Source: Chrysomallon squamiferum (lineage: Eukaryota > Mollusca > Gastropoda > Neomphalida > Peltospiridae). From it: 64,000 nt of DNA. Where the stretch lies: assembly GCA_012295275.1 (NCBI GenBank), contig CM022678.1:14843759-14907758 (forward strand). Reading direction: 5' to 3'. The notes under the pieces are model-generated. The model was not told the origin of the DNA, did not search any database, and saw only the letters and a program-made list of their open reading frames with translations. Below are positions 38,626 to 51,729 of this stretch, piece after piece. The translations under genes were made by a program, and so were the position numbers. How positions within the stretch are numbered: the stretch's first letter is position 1; each line of letters begins with the position of its first letter.

Positions 38626-38908
38626 GGAGGAAAATTGACCTTGTTTGCATCGATTTTTTCCTGCATTGTTAGCAATAATAATAATAATATTACTACTACT
38701 ACTACTACTACTACTATTAATAATAATAAATAAATAAATAAAAAATTAATAAATAAAAATATAAAACGAGACTTACTTTAAATGAATAACTTTTTCTTAC
38801 TCTCAGAACATTTATTTTATAATTATCAGTTGTGAAACTTATGATATGAACATTTTTCTTTCAAAGATTTGAAATTAAAATGGAATTATTTGCTTTTTTT
38901 TATTGTAG

Positions 38909-38995
38909 GAAGCGATCCTCTGCAGCTTTTCATACTGATGATGATTCTCGTTGTTGCAGTTTCCATGTTTGGAATTGTTACACTTCTTCAAAAAA
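38909..38995 (+). CDS. Transmembrane exon, copy 5 (87 nt, phase 1-1)
   Basis: Bounded by ttattgtag and gtaag. It codes SDPLQLFILMMILVVAVS, then MFGIVTLLQK. The central ~20 residues are strongly hydrophobic. It is the first of three units in a local tandem array (offsets 792 and 916 bp), each with shared intron text such as 'agtagcagatctcttaggaa'. The last coding residue is K where the sister copy has E. Confidence 0.6.
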
Positions 38996-39700
38996 GTAAG
39001 TAAACATTTTTAAAACTTAGTAGCAGTTAAATTAAGGGAAAAATACATCCTGACAGAAAATAAATATAAATTTAATTAATATATTTGTTTAAATGTAAGA
39101 GAGAAAATAAGTAGTAGCAGATCTCTTAGGAAGTAACAATATTTAATTAGCTGGCGTTTTTAGATGATTTTATTGTCTTATCCACTTAATATTACTTTCG
39201 TTTCATTGAAGAGATAAATTTTTCTAAGAACTGGAGAACTTAATAATATAAAGAACAGTAAAATATGAAGGTTTATAATGGAGATAATGTGGTATAGAAA
39301 TTATAGCAGTTGTAATAGTGCCATTAAAGTTTAATAGAAGTAGAAGTAATAGTCGTAGTAAAGAAAACAATTATATAAAGTTTCAAAAATTAGTAAAAGA
39401 TAAATGTTGTAATGAATACATAAATGAAGTTAGAATTTAAAATTTCTTTTAAAAAGTTGCAAACTATGTATGTGTTTGTAGTTATGTATGTATGTATGTA
39501 TGTATGTCTATATATTTATAATGTATTGTTATTATTATTATTATTATCTACTTCGATTTTAATAATAATATCCAATAAATATTAAAATGAAATAAAAAAA
39601 TGAAAAGATAAACTTACTTTAAAGGAATAACTTTTATTACTCATGATACGAACATTTTCCTTTAAATTAAAATGGAATTATTAGCTTTGTTTTATTGTAG

Positions 39701-39787
39701 GAAGCGATCCTCTGCAGCTTTTCATACTGATGATGATTCTCGTTGTTGCAGTTTCCATGTTTGGAATTGTTACACTTCTTCAAGAAA
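39701..39787 (+). CDS. Transmembrane exon, copy 6 (87 nt, phase 1-1)
   Basis: Identical to copy 5 except for the end (LLQE). Acceptor tttattgtag and donor gtaagt are intact. In a transcript the tandem copies could be alternatives, or be included in series without breaking frame, which would give a protein with more than one span. Confidence 0.6.
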
Positions 39788-40616
39788 GTAAGTAAACATT
39801 TTTAAAACTTAGTAGCAGTTATATTAAGTAAAAATTACAGCCTGACAGAAAATATATATAAATTTAATTAATATATTTGTTTAAATGTAAGAGAGAAAAT
39901 AAGTAGTAGCAGATCTCTTAGGAAGTAACAATATTTAATTAGCTGGCGTTTTTAGATGATTTTATTGTCTTATCCACTTAATATTACTTTCGTTTCATTG
40001 AAGAGATAAATTTTTCTAAGAACTGGAGAACTTCTAAATATAAAGAACAGTAAAATATGAAGGTTTATAATGGAGATAATGTGGTATAGAAATTATAGCA
40101 GTTGTAATAGTGCCATTAAAGTTTAATAGAAGTAGAAGTAATAGTCGTAGTAAAGAAAACAATTATATAAAGTTTCAAAAATTAGTAAAAGATAAATGTT
40201 GTAATGAATACATAAAATGAAATTAGTATTTAAAAATTCTTTTAAAAACTATGTATGCGTTTGTAGTTATGTATGTGTGTATGTATGTATATATATTTAT
40301 GTATGTATTATTATTTTATTGTTATTATTATTATTATTATCTAAATCGATTTTAATAATAATAATAACCAATAAATATTAAAAATAAAATAAAAAATGAA
40401 AATATAGACTTACTTTAAAGGAATAACTTTTATTACTCATGATACGAACATTTTTCTTTCAAATATTTATTTAAATTAAAATGGAATTATTCGTTTTTAT
40501 TATTTTATAATGTTTAACCTTTGTTTATTTATTTATTTTCAAACTCTATAGTTTTCGTTTCCTCACTATTTCTGCAACAACAACAACTGCAACTACTACG
40601 CTTTTTTTTATTGTAG

Positions 40617-40703
40617 TCAGCGATCCTCTGCAGCTTTTCATACTGATGATGATTCTCGTTGTTGCAGTTTCCATGTTTGGAATTGTTACACTTCTTTAAG
40701 AAA
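40617..40703 (+). pseudogene. Transmembrane exon, copy 7, with stop near its end
   Basis: The same 87-nt layout and SDPLQLFILMM-like start, but the CAA codon near the end is TAA. Splicing into this copy would truncate the protein just after the membrane span. Its upstream intron also differs ('ttgtagtcag'). Confidence 0.6.
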
Positions 40704-41307
40704 GTAAGTAAACATTTAAAAAATTTAGTAGCGGTTATATTAAGGGAAAATTACGTCCTGACAGAAAAATATATATAAATTTCATTAATACATTTGTTTA
40801 AATGTAAGAGAGAAAATAAGTAGTAGCAGATCTCTTAGGAAGTAACAATATTTAATTAGCTGGCGTTTTTAGATGATTTTATTGTCTTATCCACTTAATA
40901 TTACTTTCGTTTCATTGGGGAGATGAATTTTTCTGAGAACTGGAGAACTTAATAATTTAAAGAACAGTAAAATAAGAAGCTATTAATGGAAATAATGTGG
41001 TATAGAAATTATAGCAGTTGTAATAGTGCCATTAAAGTTTAATAGAAGTAGAAGTAATAGTCGTAGTAAAGAAAACAATTATATAAAGTTGTTACCAACT
41101 GGATTAAGAAATTACCAACATTATTAAAAATACTTAGAATGTTATTTTTTTCCACAATTACCAAATGAATAATAATATTTGCTTTCTCTGCAATTACTGA
41201 CATACTAACACTATTTACTTACTCTCTAAACTGACCAAAGTTTTCAAAAATATTTAAAAGTCATTTGATTAATATCATTTTAATAAAACAGAGTATATAA
41301 CAACATT

Positions 41308-41600
41308 TACTTTCTCTACTTCTCTACACTTAACAACATCACTAATATATTAAAGTTTTACTTTCTCTACACTTAGCAACATCACTAATATATTAAAGTT
41401 TTACTTTCTCTACACTTAGCAACATCACTAATATATTAAAGTTTTACATTCTCTACTTCTCTAAACTTAGCAACATCACTAATATATTAAAGTTTTACTT
41501 TCTCTACACTTAGCAACATCACTAATATATTAAAGTTTTACATTCTCTACTTCTCTAAACTTAGCAACATCACTAATATATTAAAGTTTTACTTTCTTTA
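41308..41600 (+). repeat. Minisatellite, about 43-bp unit
   Basis: About six units of 'tactttctctacacttagcaa' + 'catcactaatatattaaagtt', some with a short extra 'ttctctaa' segment. There is no coding potential. Confidence 0.9.
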
Positions 41601-41631
41601 AAAAGACCAACATGGTTAAAAATACTTTATC

Positions 41632-41798
41632 AACAATTACTGACATGAAAATACTGTTTATTTATTATCTACAATTACTGACATGAAAATACTAATGTTT
41701 ATTTATTATCTACAATTACTGACATGAAAATACTAATGTTTATTTATTATCTACAATTACTGACATGAAAATACTAATGTTTATTTATTATCTACAAT
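41632..41798 (+). repeat. Minisatellite, 41-bp unit
   Basis: About four units of 'caattactgacatgaaaata' + 'ctaatgtttatttattatcta', adjoining the 43-bp array. It appears unrelated in sequence to that array. Confidence 0.9.
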
Positions 41799-43380
41799 TA
41801 CTAAAATGATTAAAAATATTAACAGATTACTTCACTGCTTCAGTTTTATTGAGATTTACTTTGTCTGCAGTTAGCAACATAATTAGAAATTATAATACAA
41901 TAACAATTCATATTAATCTTGCTTTTATAACAAAAACATTACTTCATTTTATTGATCTTTATTTATTTATTTATTTATTTATGAGTTTCATTATTATTGT
42001 ATGTAAAACAATTTATAAACATCATATATTCTAAATAACTTTTATAACTTTAAATATGGTATATTTCTTTTATTCTTTAAAATGATATTCTAATATTTTT
42101 ATAATGATTAATAAAATGTTTAAAATAAAATAAAAATTAAATACAAATATTGCAATTGTTTATTTTATTTATTTATTATCACTATTATTATTATTGCTAT
42201 TTATTATTATTGTAAGTAGTTTATTTTATTTTATTATCATTATTATTTATTTTAAGTTTATTTTTATTTAATTTTTATTTTATTTTAAACATTTTATTAA
42301 TCATTATAAGAATATTAGAATATCATTTTAAAGAATGATAAAAAAATATACCATATTTAAAGTTATAAAAGTTATTTAGAATATATGATGTAAAAAGAAA
42401 TAAACTGATGTTTTACATAATTTAATATTTTTATTGTAAGATGATTAATACAATTAACTGTAAGCTATTTATTTTACAGTGATCCCAGAAACCAGTCTGC
42501 GAAGCTGACAAGTGTGTCAAGTGGGCCTCACTGCAGCATATTTTACCTTCACAGACTAAAAAAATAAAATAGTTTTAAGTAATCAGATGTTTTTCATTCT
42601 AATTATTAATAATTAATTAATAACATATCACACACAAACACATGTTAAATTAAATTAATATAAACAAAATGTTATTGAAGTAGTTTTCATGTATATTTAA
42701 ATATTATATTTATATTTTTATTGAACTGAGCAGATTTTTATGTTTTTATGACTTCATTTTTCAAACTCATCAGGCAATACAGCCTTTAAAAGATACTGTC
42801 ATATATAACATTTTCATCTTCTTTTTGTAAGATTAAATTAATTCTATAATAAAATAAGTCTAAAATTCAAGAAAAATAAGGCAAAGAACATCTTATCACT
42901 AACAATAATAAAAGTCATAATAATAATAAATCTAATTTCAATAGCTATTCAGCTTAGATTACACTTATTCTTTTTTTTTTAAATTAAGATTAAACTACTT
43001 AAAATCGGTTTTAGAAAAAAAATAGGAAAAAAATGAAAATAACACAGAACAGAATGGCTCCTAAGGTACAAGTCAGAAAAGCTTCCATCTCAGTTTAAAT
43101 AATTACAATAGAATTTAAAATAAATAAATAAATAAATAAAAAATCAACATCCTGCTTTCTGTGAGTTCAAATAAACATGTCTGTTACATCCAACAAACTG
43201 TATCCAAATCTTTGATTACTTCATCTATATAACTGATCCAGTACATCCAGGATACAACATCCAGTCAGTAACCTGACTTGTGATAAAATGAATCCAACTC
43301 ACATCCCAGCTAGCTATATACATGTATGTATGTACAGAATGCTGTATCACCACTGGATGGGAGATAAAATAAATAACTGC

Positions 43381-43384
<4 letters not shown>

Positions 43385-43430
<46 letters not shown>
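43385..43430. repeat. (AC)n microsatellite
   Basis: Longer than its counterpart at 13579-13607 and followed by sequence absent from block A. Confidence 0.97.
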
Positions 43431-43432
<2 letters not shown>

Positions 43433-44574
43433 CTTGTGTTTGTGGTGTGTATTTCAAATCCATGAAAAACATTTATATGAAATAATTTGATTCTGATATT
43501 AGATCAGCATATAGCATACAATACTAAAAATAAAGTGAAAAAAACAACAACTAAAACAACTCACAGACATTAGTTTCAAATACCTTCAAAAAGTATTAAT
43601 TTCACTTTATTGTTACTTTCTAAAACATTGAAATTATTTATTCGATTTATTTATTTATTTATGTATTATTATTATTATTATTTAATTTTTAATTTTGATT
43701 TTTGATTCATTTCCTTTGTAGCATCCATTAGTGGGTAGATTGGTCAGTGTGTATCAAGTACTGATGTTGTGTGTCCGTGTCTTGTGTCTCCTGTCGTCTG
43801 TATGTGTCTGTTCTACGTCATGTGTGGTGTGTGTTTGTGTTTGTTGTCCGGTGTGGTGTGCATATCTGTGTTTTGTGTTTTGTGTGACTTGTCCTGTACA
43901 GGTCTTCAGTATGTTTTAGTGTGGTTTTATGTATCTGTTGTTGCTGCAAGAATGTCTTCTGTATGGTTGATGTAGTTGCCTGTGTATCTTGTATATGTTT
44001 GTTGTTGCTGCATGTTTGTTTTTTGTGTCCGGCGTGATATGTTAGTTGTGTTTTGTTTGCTTTGTCCTGTATGGTGTTTGAAATGTCTTCTTGTATATTT
44101 CCTTTGTTGTGTCGGTGCACGTTTTTTTTATTTATGCTAATTTTATATATTAAGTAGTGTATGATGTATTGTCTGTGGTTTCTACATTGGAATATGCAAT
44201 AAATCGAAACTATGCATATTAAAATATATATACAAATGTTGATTCTAATGTAGGCTAAACTCATAAAATTCAGGGAAGTGAAATCTGAAGAAAATGATTT
44301 ACAGTCGAAGGGGAATAACTCCAACCACATAAGGATTGTAATACTGAGTGTTCAGTGACGCCTTAGCACTAAAAACAGAGTTGCTATTGGGAGTAAAATA
44401 ATATAAAAATATCAAAAGTTTATAAAACGCAGTATAAAGAGCTGGGTAAAATATAAATATCACATTTGACTGAAATTTAAAATTTGTTATAAAAGAAAAT
44501 ATTCTTTAAAAAGATTTAGTAAAAGATTAGAATGATACCTAAATAATTTACCACATTGTATCTATCAAATATAT

Positions 44575-45154
44575 TCTTGTCTCAATAAAATGTCTGCATT
44601 CGAGTGTGTTGAACTGTCACAGTACACAAACAGTGCTCACACTGAGGTGGAGGATCGTTCTTTAAGATACACGAATGAGTCACGTGTGCACGACCGACGC
44701 GGGCACGACACAAGACACATTCATCCTTTCTGCACTGCCTGTAAGAGGACTGCCAGTGTCCCAGTGCTCGCTTAACAGAATGAGGTTTGTTTGTGTCAGC
44801 ACCATTCCAGTCATTTTGCTAAGTGAAAACAATATATTGACGATATGATGCTTAAAATCAGTATCGGGTACACCAACCTTAGCATGTGACAGATCCAAAG
44901 CAGTCTTAGCAGCAGAATCTGCCTTTCATCACCCCTAATGCCAGTAAGTCTGTGTACCCAACAGAAAATAATGTCCTTGTTGGCAATATTAAAAAAAGAT
45001 ACTCTTTCGTGTCACCATCCCAATTAAGGGATGATCCAGCGTCTGTGTTGTAAAGCTTGGAGAGATCTATTGATACAATGATGTCTTCTGCAGTCGAAAT
45101 GTATGCACCTCGTCGGTGACATCGCTTGATCAAAGACAAGGGCAGGTTTCTCAA
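44575..45154 (-). mobile_element. Degenerate LINE ORF2 3' fragment (block B)
   Basis: Twin of 14535-15115 with only scattered substitutions and the same frame breaks, so decay preceded duplication. It shows the same RNase H (CW...GIRGDE...DSAAKTAL) and C-terminal motifs. Confidence 0.7.
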
Positions 45155-45420
45155 ATCTCTGCCTTCAGAATTTAATAATCTTTATTAGCATTTGTTGATA
45201 AATTTATAATATAATCGTATTTCCTTAATTTAATTAAATTATTTCTTTTATTAATTCCATTATTTTTCATTTGAAGAGATAATACATTTATTTATTTCCA
45301 GTTCTGAATGAATGACTTTTATCATGTCTAACATAAACACAGTTTTTACGTTCAGTTACGCACTTGTACATAATATCGTAGCAGAATATTGAATATTTAT
45401 AGTCAGGCTGTGTTTTTACA

Positions 45421-45785
45421 AAAAAGAATTCTTGTGTTATTTTAAAAACGACAGAAGAACTATGTTCCTTAAAACTGGACGATATGATCTTAAATTCCAA
45501 TTCATTTCTCATCATTGGTCTGAATTTCCTTATTATAAATATCGTGGAAGATTATACAAGTGAATTGTACCTGCATTTCACAAGAGTTATACCTATTTTT
45601 ATCAATAAGAAGTTTGGAAAAAATGTTCTCCCTTCTGAACGACATCTGGACATCGTTGTTGTAAGAAATAATATATATTACACATTTTCTAAATGGCAGT
45701 TAAAATTAAAAATGACATTTTTCATGAAATTGCCATGAATTTGTTATAATGCTTACTGGTTTTGTTTAATACGAAAACAAAGGAG

Positions 45786-45825
<40 letters not shown>
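45421..45825 (+). mobile_element. About 400-bp insertion ending in A39, present only in block B
   Basis: In block A 'tttttacaaaaaagaaaaaa' runs straight into 'gaaagatatgaattgaaag'. In block B the same flanks are separated by about 365 bp plus a run of about 39 A at 45785-45823. The insert has an ORF of 84 codons from 45484 (MILNSNSFLIIGLNFLI...) and an overlapping frame containing MFLKTGRYDLKFQFISHHW. The shape (non-repetitive body, 3' polyA) is that of a retrotransposed transcript. A target-site duplication cannot be judged in the A-rich flanks. The source gene is not recognised. Confidence 0.6.
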
Positions 45826-45853
45826 AAGATATGAATTGAAAGTAAACAAAAGA

Positions 45854-45858
<5 letters not shown>

Positions 45859-45919
<61 letters not shown>
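45859..45919. repeat. (CT)n microsatellite
   Basis: Counterpart of 15426-15491 in block A. Confidence 0.97.
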
Positions 45920-45923
<4 letters not shown>

Positions 45924-46031
45924 ACTGATACCGTTTGAAGTCTATCGACAACGTTGCGATAAACGATATAACTGACTTCAAAGACATAATTTTTTGCCTC
46001 ATTTCAAAAAGTCTAAAAATAAAAAAAAAAA

Positions 46032-46073
<42 letters not shown>

Positions 46074-48152
46074 CAAGAAACCAACGCCATAAATCATTGT
46101 AGCATTAAGTACCCAACAGTACCGCAGTACCGCAGTCTTTTCCCCGAGTTTAACTACATTCGTCAATTCCGGTCTGGTTCTGGCGGAAGCACGTGAAACT
46201 CGGAGAAAAGACTGCGGTACGAAAATGTGAAATAATACATATTTTGTTTTTATCATTCAGTGATGAACAGTTTTGTCAACGTGTAGTTAGTTCTGAAGGG
46301 ATTACTCTGCTTGGCAGTTTGATTGTATGAACGAATTGGTAGGTGATATTTCTATCACATGTTTCAGCTGAAAATTTATTGATGTCACTGTGATTGTTCC
46401 TCCACTGTTATAGATGATGCATGACAATTACAAATTTTGAAATTCGAATAACACGAATACTGAATGAAAGAGGGTTTTTAAAAATGTTTTGTCATGCTCT
46501 GTAACCACAGTTAATAACTTTTACATCGCCTTCAAGTGTCATGTTAAAAACAACAACAACAAAAAATGTTATATTTGTTTATTTTATGTTTCATCTGTGT
46601 TTACACATTCAAAATATCTTCCTTTCAATATAATATTTCTCAGTACCAGGCCTTACACTTCAGACTTTGGGGCATACAATCAACGAGTTGGCCTCAGGCA
46701 TCACCAGACGTCTGCACGCCACTGGTATAAACTGACCCGTCCAGCGTCTTCAGTGACCGAAGTGCTAGCTCATTTCTTCAGAAACTGAGTATGTACAGTG
46801 AATTACTAAACTGAAAATTAATTGAATACTGTGACAAGAAAACCTGTGTCAAAGAGAAAAATAATTTCTACATGTGACCATGTCTCTTATTTTCTATACA
46901 GTACTAGAAATTTAAACAGTTATTAAATATAAATGAATTCATTAGTATAAATGGTACAAGTTTAATACTCAAATGGTTGAGGGTTTCAGTTTTTAATTTT
47001 TAAAATATTATTTGCAATTCAACTTAAGTGACAAAATTTAAAATGTATTGGACACTTGTTTATTAAATAAATGTAATTCTATATTCATTTAAAAGTCACT
47101 TTCATTATTTAAAACTTTAATATTAAAATTATTATTCTGATTTATAATGTATAGTTATTGTAGTATGTGTTTGTGATAAGTAATAAAAGCATGCATCATT
47201 TGATTTTCACACAGAATTATAAAATCATCAGAGAATGACCAAAAGACAGCTAATAACAGTTTAATTTTGTTGTCATTAATATTAGAATTTCATAACAGTT
47301 ATATTTACTGGTTTATTTCTAATCACTAATCTTGTATTATTTTGGTGTTTAATGAACCACATTATGGCCGATATAAATTCCTAACTTCACTTAAATTAAC
47401 AAATGTAAAATATGATGTACGTTGTTTTGATTTTTTTTTGATTTTTCACATTAGTTTGTACATAAAATTTATATATGGTTTTTGTATTTTTTTATAAATT
47501 GTTTATTTTTAAAAATATTTCAATAAATGTATATATTTTTCATAAAAAATACTAAAAAATGTATTTGAAAAACTTGTGATTTATTTTAGCTAATATATTT
47601 CTCTTATTTGAAATTCGCATACATGTATGTATGTATGTATGAATGCTTGAATGTATACATAGTACATAAATATTAATTTATTCTATTTTTGGTAATTTCC
47701 TGCAAACACACATTGTTCTCAAACATGCTTCTTCTGTCACAGCAAGTAATTTATTTTAAAACAATAAGTTTGATTTAATTATTTTAATTTCAATTTGTAT
47801 TTTTTTGTGTGTCAGTGATGTTCTTCTTAGACTGGTGCACTGGTGATATTTTCAACTTTAAAAGACAAAACATGAGATTAGTTGTTTTAGTCTGGGACTA
47901 ACAAGTTTGTGAAATTGTTTGTCTGTCATAAGCAGTATGGGGGGGTGTTATGGTTAAACTCTGATTCAATACACACCTGACACCACACAACACAGCGTTT
48001 CTCCATCAACCAGGAAATTCTCTATTTCCATTTTCAAGATAATTGTGAAGGAGAAATATAAAACATTTTAATTTTTGTTTTTTTCTGCATCTGACACAAC
48101 TGAAGTTAAGGAAATGAAACTGGTTACTTTTATGATATTTTCTTATTGACAG

Positions 48153-48304
48153 CAAGGAGCATATCCCCAAAATGAGGAAATGTATACAACAGATAATTAA
48201 CTGTGATAATTAACTGTGACTGGAAGCTTACCAGTGAGTGAGCATCGTGGAATGAAGAAGAATAATAAACATCATAAAGTGTTGTGTACTCCAACAAGAA
48301 AGAG
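48153..48304 (+). other. Possible 5' exon with start codon (MKKNNKHHKVLC)
   Basis: The acceptor ttcttattgacag at 48140-48152 and the strong donor agag|gtaagt bound 152 nt. An ATG at 48252 begins 17 codons, MKKNNKHHKVLCTPTRK, ending two bases into a codon. Upstream ATGs in the exon run into stops. It lies just beyond block B in unique sequence. No following exon is identified before the gap. Confidence 0.3.
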
Positions 48305-48902
48305 GTAAGTGAAGCTATTCATATATATTTGTTTTAACACTGCTGCTAATTTTCAAAATTCAACTATCATTCTTATACTGTTAGTCAAACTGCTTTATCA
48401 GTTGGTACGTACAGTAAATTGTTATATATAGTCCATGTTACTAATCTCAATATCTATAAATCCATGTAAATATATATAGCTTATGTAGCTTTGCAGACAG
48501 TCACTGTTCACAAGTTTGTTTATGAATAGTAAGAATCAATTTTGATCAAGATTAAAATAAATTAATAATATGAGCCTTGTTACCTAATAATATTAAAACT
48601 TGAACTAACACATCCTAAAGTGTAACATTTTTGTATGAAATAAGTTAAACAACAATGAAAATGTTTCATGTTATTTTCATTATTTTGTTGACTGAAGCAA
48701 ATATGAAAAAGCAAACTGTTGTGGTGTACTACATAATGTATGAGTGTTTTGCATTTTGTTTGTTATTGTGAAGAGTTCTGCTTGATGTGTGCGATGTGGT
48801 ATGTATGCTGTGCTGCACATTTCTAATCCTTTCTTGTCTCTATCTTATGTGTGTGTGAGTGTTGTATCTTGTATCTGTGTGTGTATCTTGTATCTGTGTG
48901 TG

Positions 48903-49102
48903 NNNNNNNNNNNNNNNNNNNNNNNNNNNNNNNNNNNNNNNNNNNNNNNNNNNNNNNNNNNNNNNNNNNNNNNNNNNNNNNNNNNNNNNNNNNNNNNNNN
49001 NNNNNNNNNNNNNNNNNNNNNNNNNNNNNNNNNNNNNNNNNNNNNNNNNNNNNNNNNNNNNNNNNNNNNNNNNNNNNNNNNNNNNNNNNNNNNNNNNNNN
49101 NN
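48903..49102. other. Assembly gap (200 N) flanked by GT repeats
   Basis: Exactly 200 N between (GT)n-like sequence and a possible exon. It is probably a collapsed microsatellite. Confidence 0.99.
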
Positions 49103-49192
49103 CTGAATGGAGCCACAGTAATACATTGACACGGTGTCAACGTGGTTACTTTAATGTCAATGATGAAACGGAGGGGCACATCTACCCAAATG
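49103..49192 (+). other. Open exon-like segment cut by the gap
   Basis: From the gap edge an open frame reads EWSHSNTLTRCQRGYF, then NVNDETEGHIYPN, up to a donor-like aatg|gtgaga. Composition is protein-like, but the opposite strand is also open and the 5' end is missing. It may be a gene exon or part of an interspersed repeat. Confidence 0.25.
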
Positions 49193-49206
49193 GTGAGAGG
49201 CTCAGT

Positions 49207-49209
49207 AAT

Positions 49210-49280
<71 letters not shown>

Positions 49281-49347
49281 TGTGTGTCTGTGTGTGTGTC
49301 TGTGTGGCTGTGTGTGTGTGTGTCTGTGTGTGTGTGTGTGTGTGTGC
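49207..49347. repeat. (GT)n microsatellite with CT interruptions
   Basis: About 140 bp of GT with occasional CT units, directly after the possible exon. Confidence 0.97.
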
Positions 49348-49399
49348 GCACCAGTGGATTGATGATAGCATTGTGGTCAAATGATAAACTGATTAAAAA

Positions 49400-51300
49400 A
49401 AAAAGTAAATAAAAGCTTCATTTAACTATATCTTCGAAATTTTCTTCTTTCTGTATTATTATTTATTATTATATATAATAGTACTTATTTTATATTCATC
49501 ATCGCCATCATCATAATCATTATCATTTATCTTTTTTCCGTACGAAGATACCTTTGAGATTTACATAATTTAATTTGTTTTAAATTAAAAAGGTAAATCT
49601 TCAAAAATTATATAATTTCATTTATTCTGATTGATTTTTCTTTTTGCACCATTCCAAGCATATTTTTGTATCTTCTTATTTGAATGTAATTCAATAGCAT
49701 TCTTCATTAAATTCTGTACAATACGAGTAAGTGAAGTCAGTGACTCAGATTTGCGTGAAAAATCTATTTATATAATTCAAGTGCAAATGAAGTGTGAAAA
49801 AAATAGAGAAAAATTAATTAATTTAAAATATGAAGATATTATTTCTCATTGAAAGTACTGCGAATATTCATTGGGAATTATATATTTAAAAATAGAAAAA
49901 CTCTATAAACAGATCTAATTAAAAAAAAGTTCCCCGTTAAAAACTGATTACCTACTTTCAAATGAGTGAAATGACAGTGGAAACAACCGGTGTATCGTTA
50001 TAAAAATAACCTGTATAAATGTATCCGCTAATACAGTGACAATTTTCGTAACTAGTAAATATTGGGTTTGGTTGTTTTTGTTGTTTTTGTTGCTGCTGCT
50101 GTTGCTCCAAATAAAGTTAATTCTCAGTTTGTCCTACTTGGAGACGCCAATGTTACAATGTTTTATTATTTCTGTATCAGTTATTAGCTGTTATTCAAGT
50201 CCTTTGATCTGAAATCCCGTCTTGGAGGTTTTATTCCTAGGACAATAATATTATAAGTCACTTATCTCACCCTCCTCGACCCATCATATATATAAACATG
50301 ATAAAAAGTTAATTACATTTAAATATTAGTATCAACTGTCTAGGTTCACTAGTCCTGGCTTCCAGGAGAAGTTATCCATTAGTAAAACTGCTACAGTCAT
50401 TATTACATGATATCATAATCATATATTGAAGTTGAAGTAATATAACAAAATCTTGTAAATATATTAATATAGTTCCACACACTGTGTATCAATAAACAAT
50501 AGGTAATCATCATATCATTTAAGAAATTCATTCACTCCTAACTGATATCAGTTCCACCCAATCTCATGTGTTAAAAGTAATCTTCAATCTGGAATTTTAA
50601 CCCCACTGTTTATGTAATAGCAGATGTTCTGCTGGTTTCGTAAATACAATTAACTATAGCTGACATCAGATTAACACGTTTTAATCTCACTCTGCCTGCA
50701 TTCTGTAAGGGTGACACGCTTCACTCGTCAGTGTCACTGAAGTGAACACTTTCTCAGCCTGGTTTAAATATGATGCAAGTTACATGTACTAATTTGGGGA
50801 AAATAAACTTTGCTGAAGTCCTCACTGTTTCATCAACTGCTGCCTGTCACCGTCTGACTGGTATTAATAGTTTGAAGTTGGCACGTCCCGTTTAAAGGGT
50901 AGCAGACTATAACAGCGTCAAGTGACAAGATGTTAATCCCTGTGTTTCTTTGTTTATAAAATAACGGAACTTCCGCTAATTACACTACAGCTTCTGAACA
51001 GCCCATGTACGTCTGCATACTCTCTGCTATTTAGTTTTTGTCTAATTACCCCAATATTCCGACGTTAATTAGTTAACCATTGAAGAACCGTAAAATATGA
51101 ATTTATTAACATGATTATATATTAAATATGATGAAATATCAATGTAATATATAATATAGCTATCATTCTGCTTTAAACGGGCATCCAAAGAAATAAAAAT
51201 ACAGTTTGAAAAATAAATAAATAAAAATAAACATTAGAATTTATTTTTATTAAAATCTATTTTCTGTAAGCATATAATTTTCCCTTAATATATCTGCTAT
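49400..51300. other. Gene-free stretch with shared repeats
   Basis: 49495-49560 and 50285-50350 recur at 63265-63310 and 63540-63610. 50930-51085 recurs at 25295-25440. No exon supported, although ectodomain exons of the minus-strand gene at 51325-51766 would be expected here. Confidence 0.5.
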
Positions 51301-51324
51301 TATATTTTTAAAATGTAAACTTAC

Positions 51325-51411
51325 TTTCTTCACGAAGTGTGAGAATTCCAAACAAGGAAACTGCAGCAATGAGTATCATGACCAGTATGAAAAGCTGATC
51401 TGGACTGCTTT
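51325..51411 (-). CDS. Transmembrane exon, copy 8 (minus strand, 87 nt, phase 1-1)
   Basis: The acceptor ttatagtag at the high-coordinate end and the donor gtaag at the low end. It codes SSPDQLFILVMILIAAVS, then LFGILTLREE, with no stop. Together with the start exon at 51766-51730 it forms the only adjacent start-plus-transmembrane pair in which both members are intact and the intron is short (318 bp). Translation across the junction reads QQYEESSPDQLF. No following stalk or TNF-like exon is recognised at lower coordinates. Confidence 0.65.
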
Positions 51412-51599
51412 CTACTATAAAAAACGAACAATTCCACTTTAATTTAAAACACAAAGATTTGAAAGAAAAATATTCATATCATAAAATAAATGTTCTGGAG
51501 TAAGAAAAAATTATTCATTTAAAGTAAGTATATCTTTTTAATGTCTTTTTTATTTGATTATTTATTTATTATTATTGTTATTATTGTTATTGTTATTAT

Positions 51600-51665
51600 T
51601 ATTATTATGATTATTATTATTATTTTATATATATATATATATATATATTTATATTTTTTTTTTTA
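51600..51665. repeat. TTA, AT and T microsatellites in the intron
   Basis: Mixed (TTA)n, (AT)n and T-rich runs in the intron between the minus-strand start and transmembrane exons. Confidence 0.9.
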
Positions 51666-51729
51666 TTGTTTTTATTTAACAGTTTTGCTTTCTGTTATTA
51701 TCACTGTTGAAACCTATGGAAAAATATAC

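Larger units (their letters stand above)
42147..48046 (+). repeat. Segmental duplication block B (pair of block A)
   Basis: Same orientation and order as 12349-17641. It ends at 'tttcaagataattgt', the same point where block A meets its N gap. Longer than A mainly through a segment after the AC tract (43430-43660) and the insertion at 45421-45825. Confidence 0.9.

Noticed and set aside
41308-41798. CRISPR-like direct repeats
   Set aside because: The units are contiguous minisatellites without unique spacers, in a eukaryotic context.
45484-45738. 84-codon ORF as a host gene
   Set aside because: It lies inside an insertion ending in a long polyA and absent from the twin block; no known domain.
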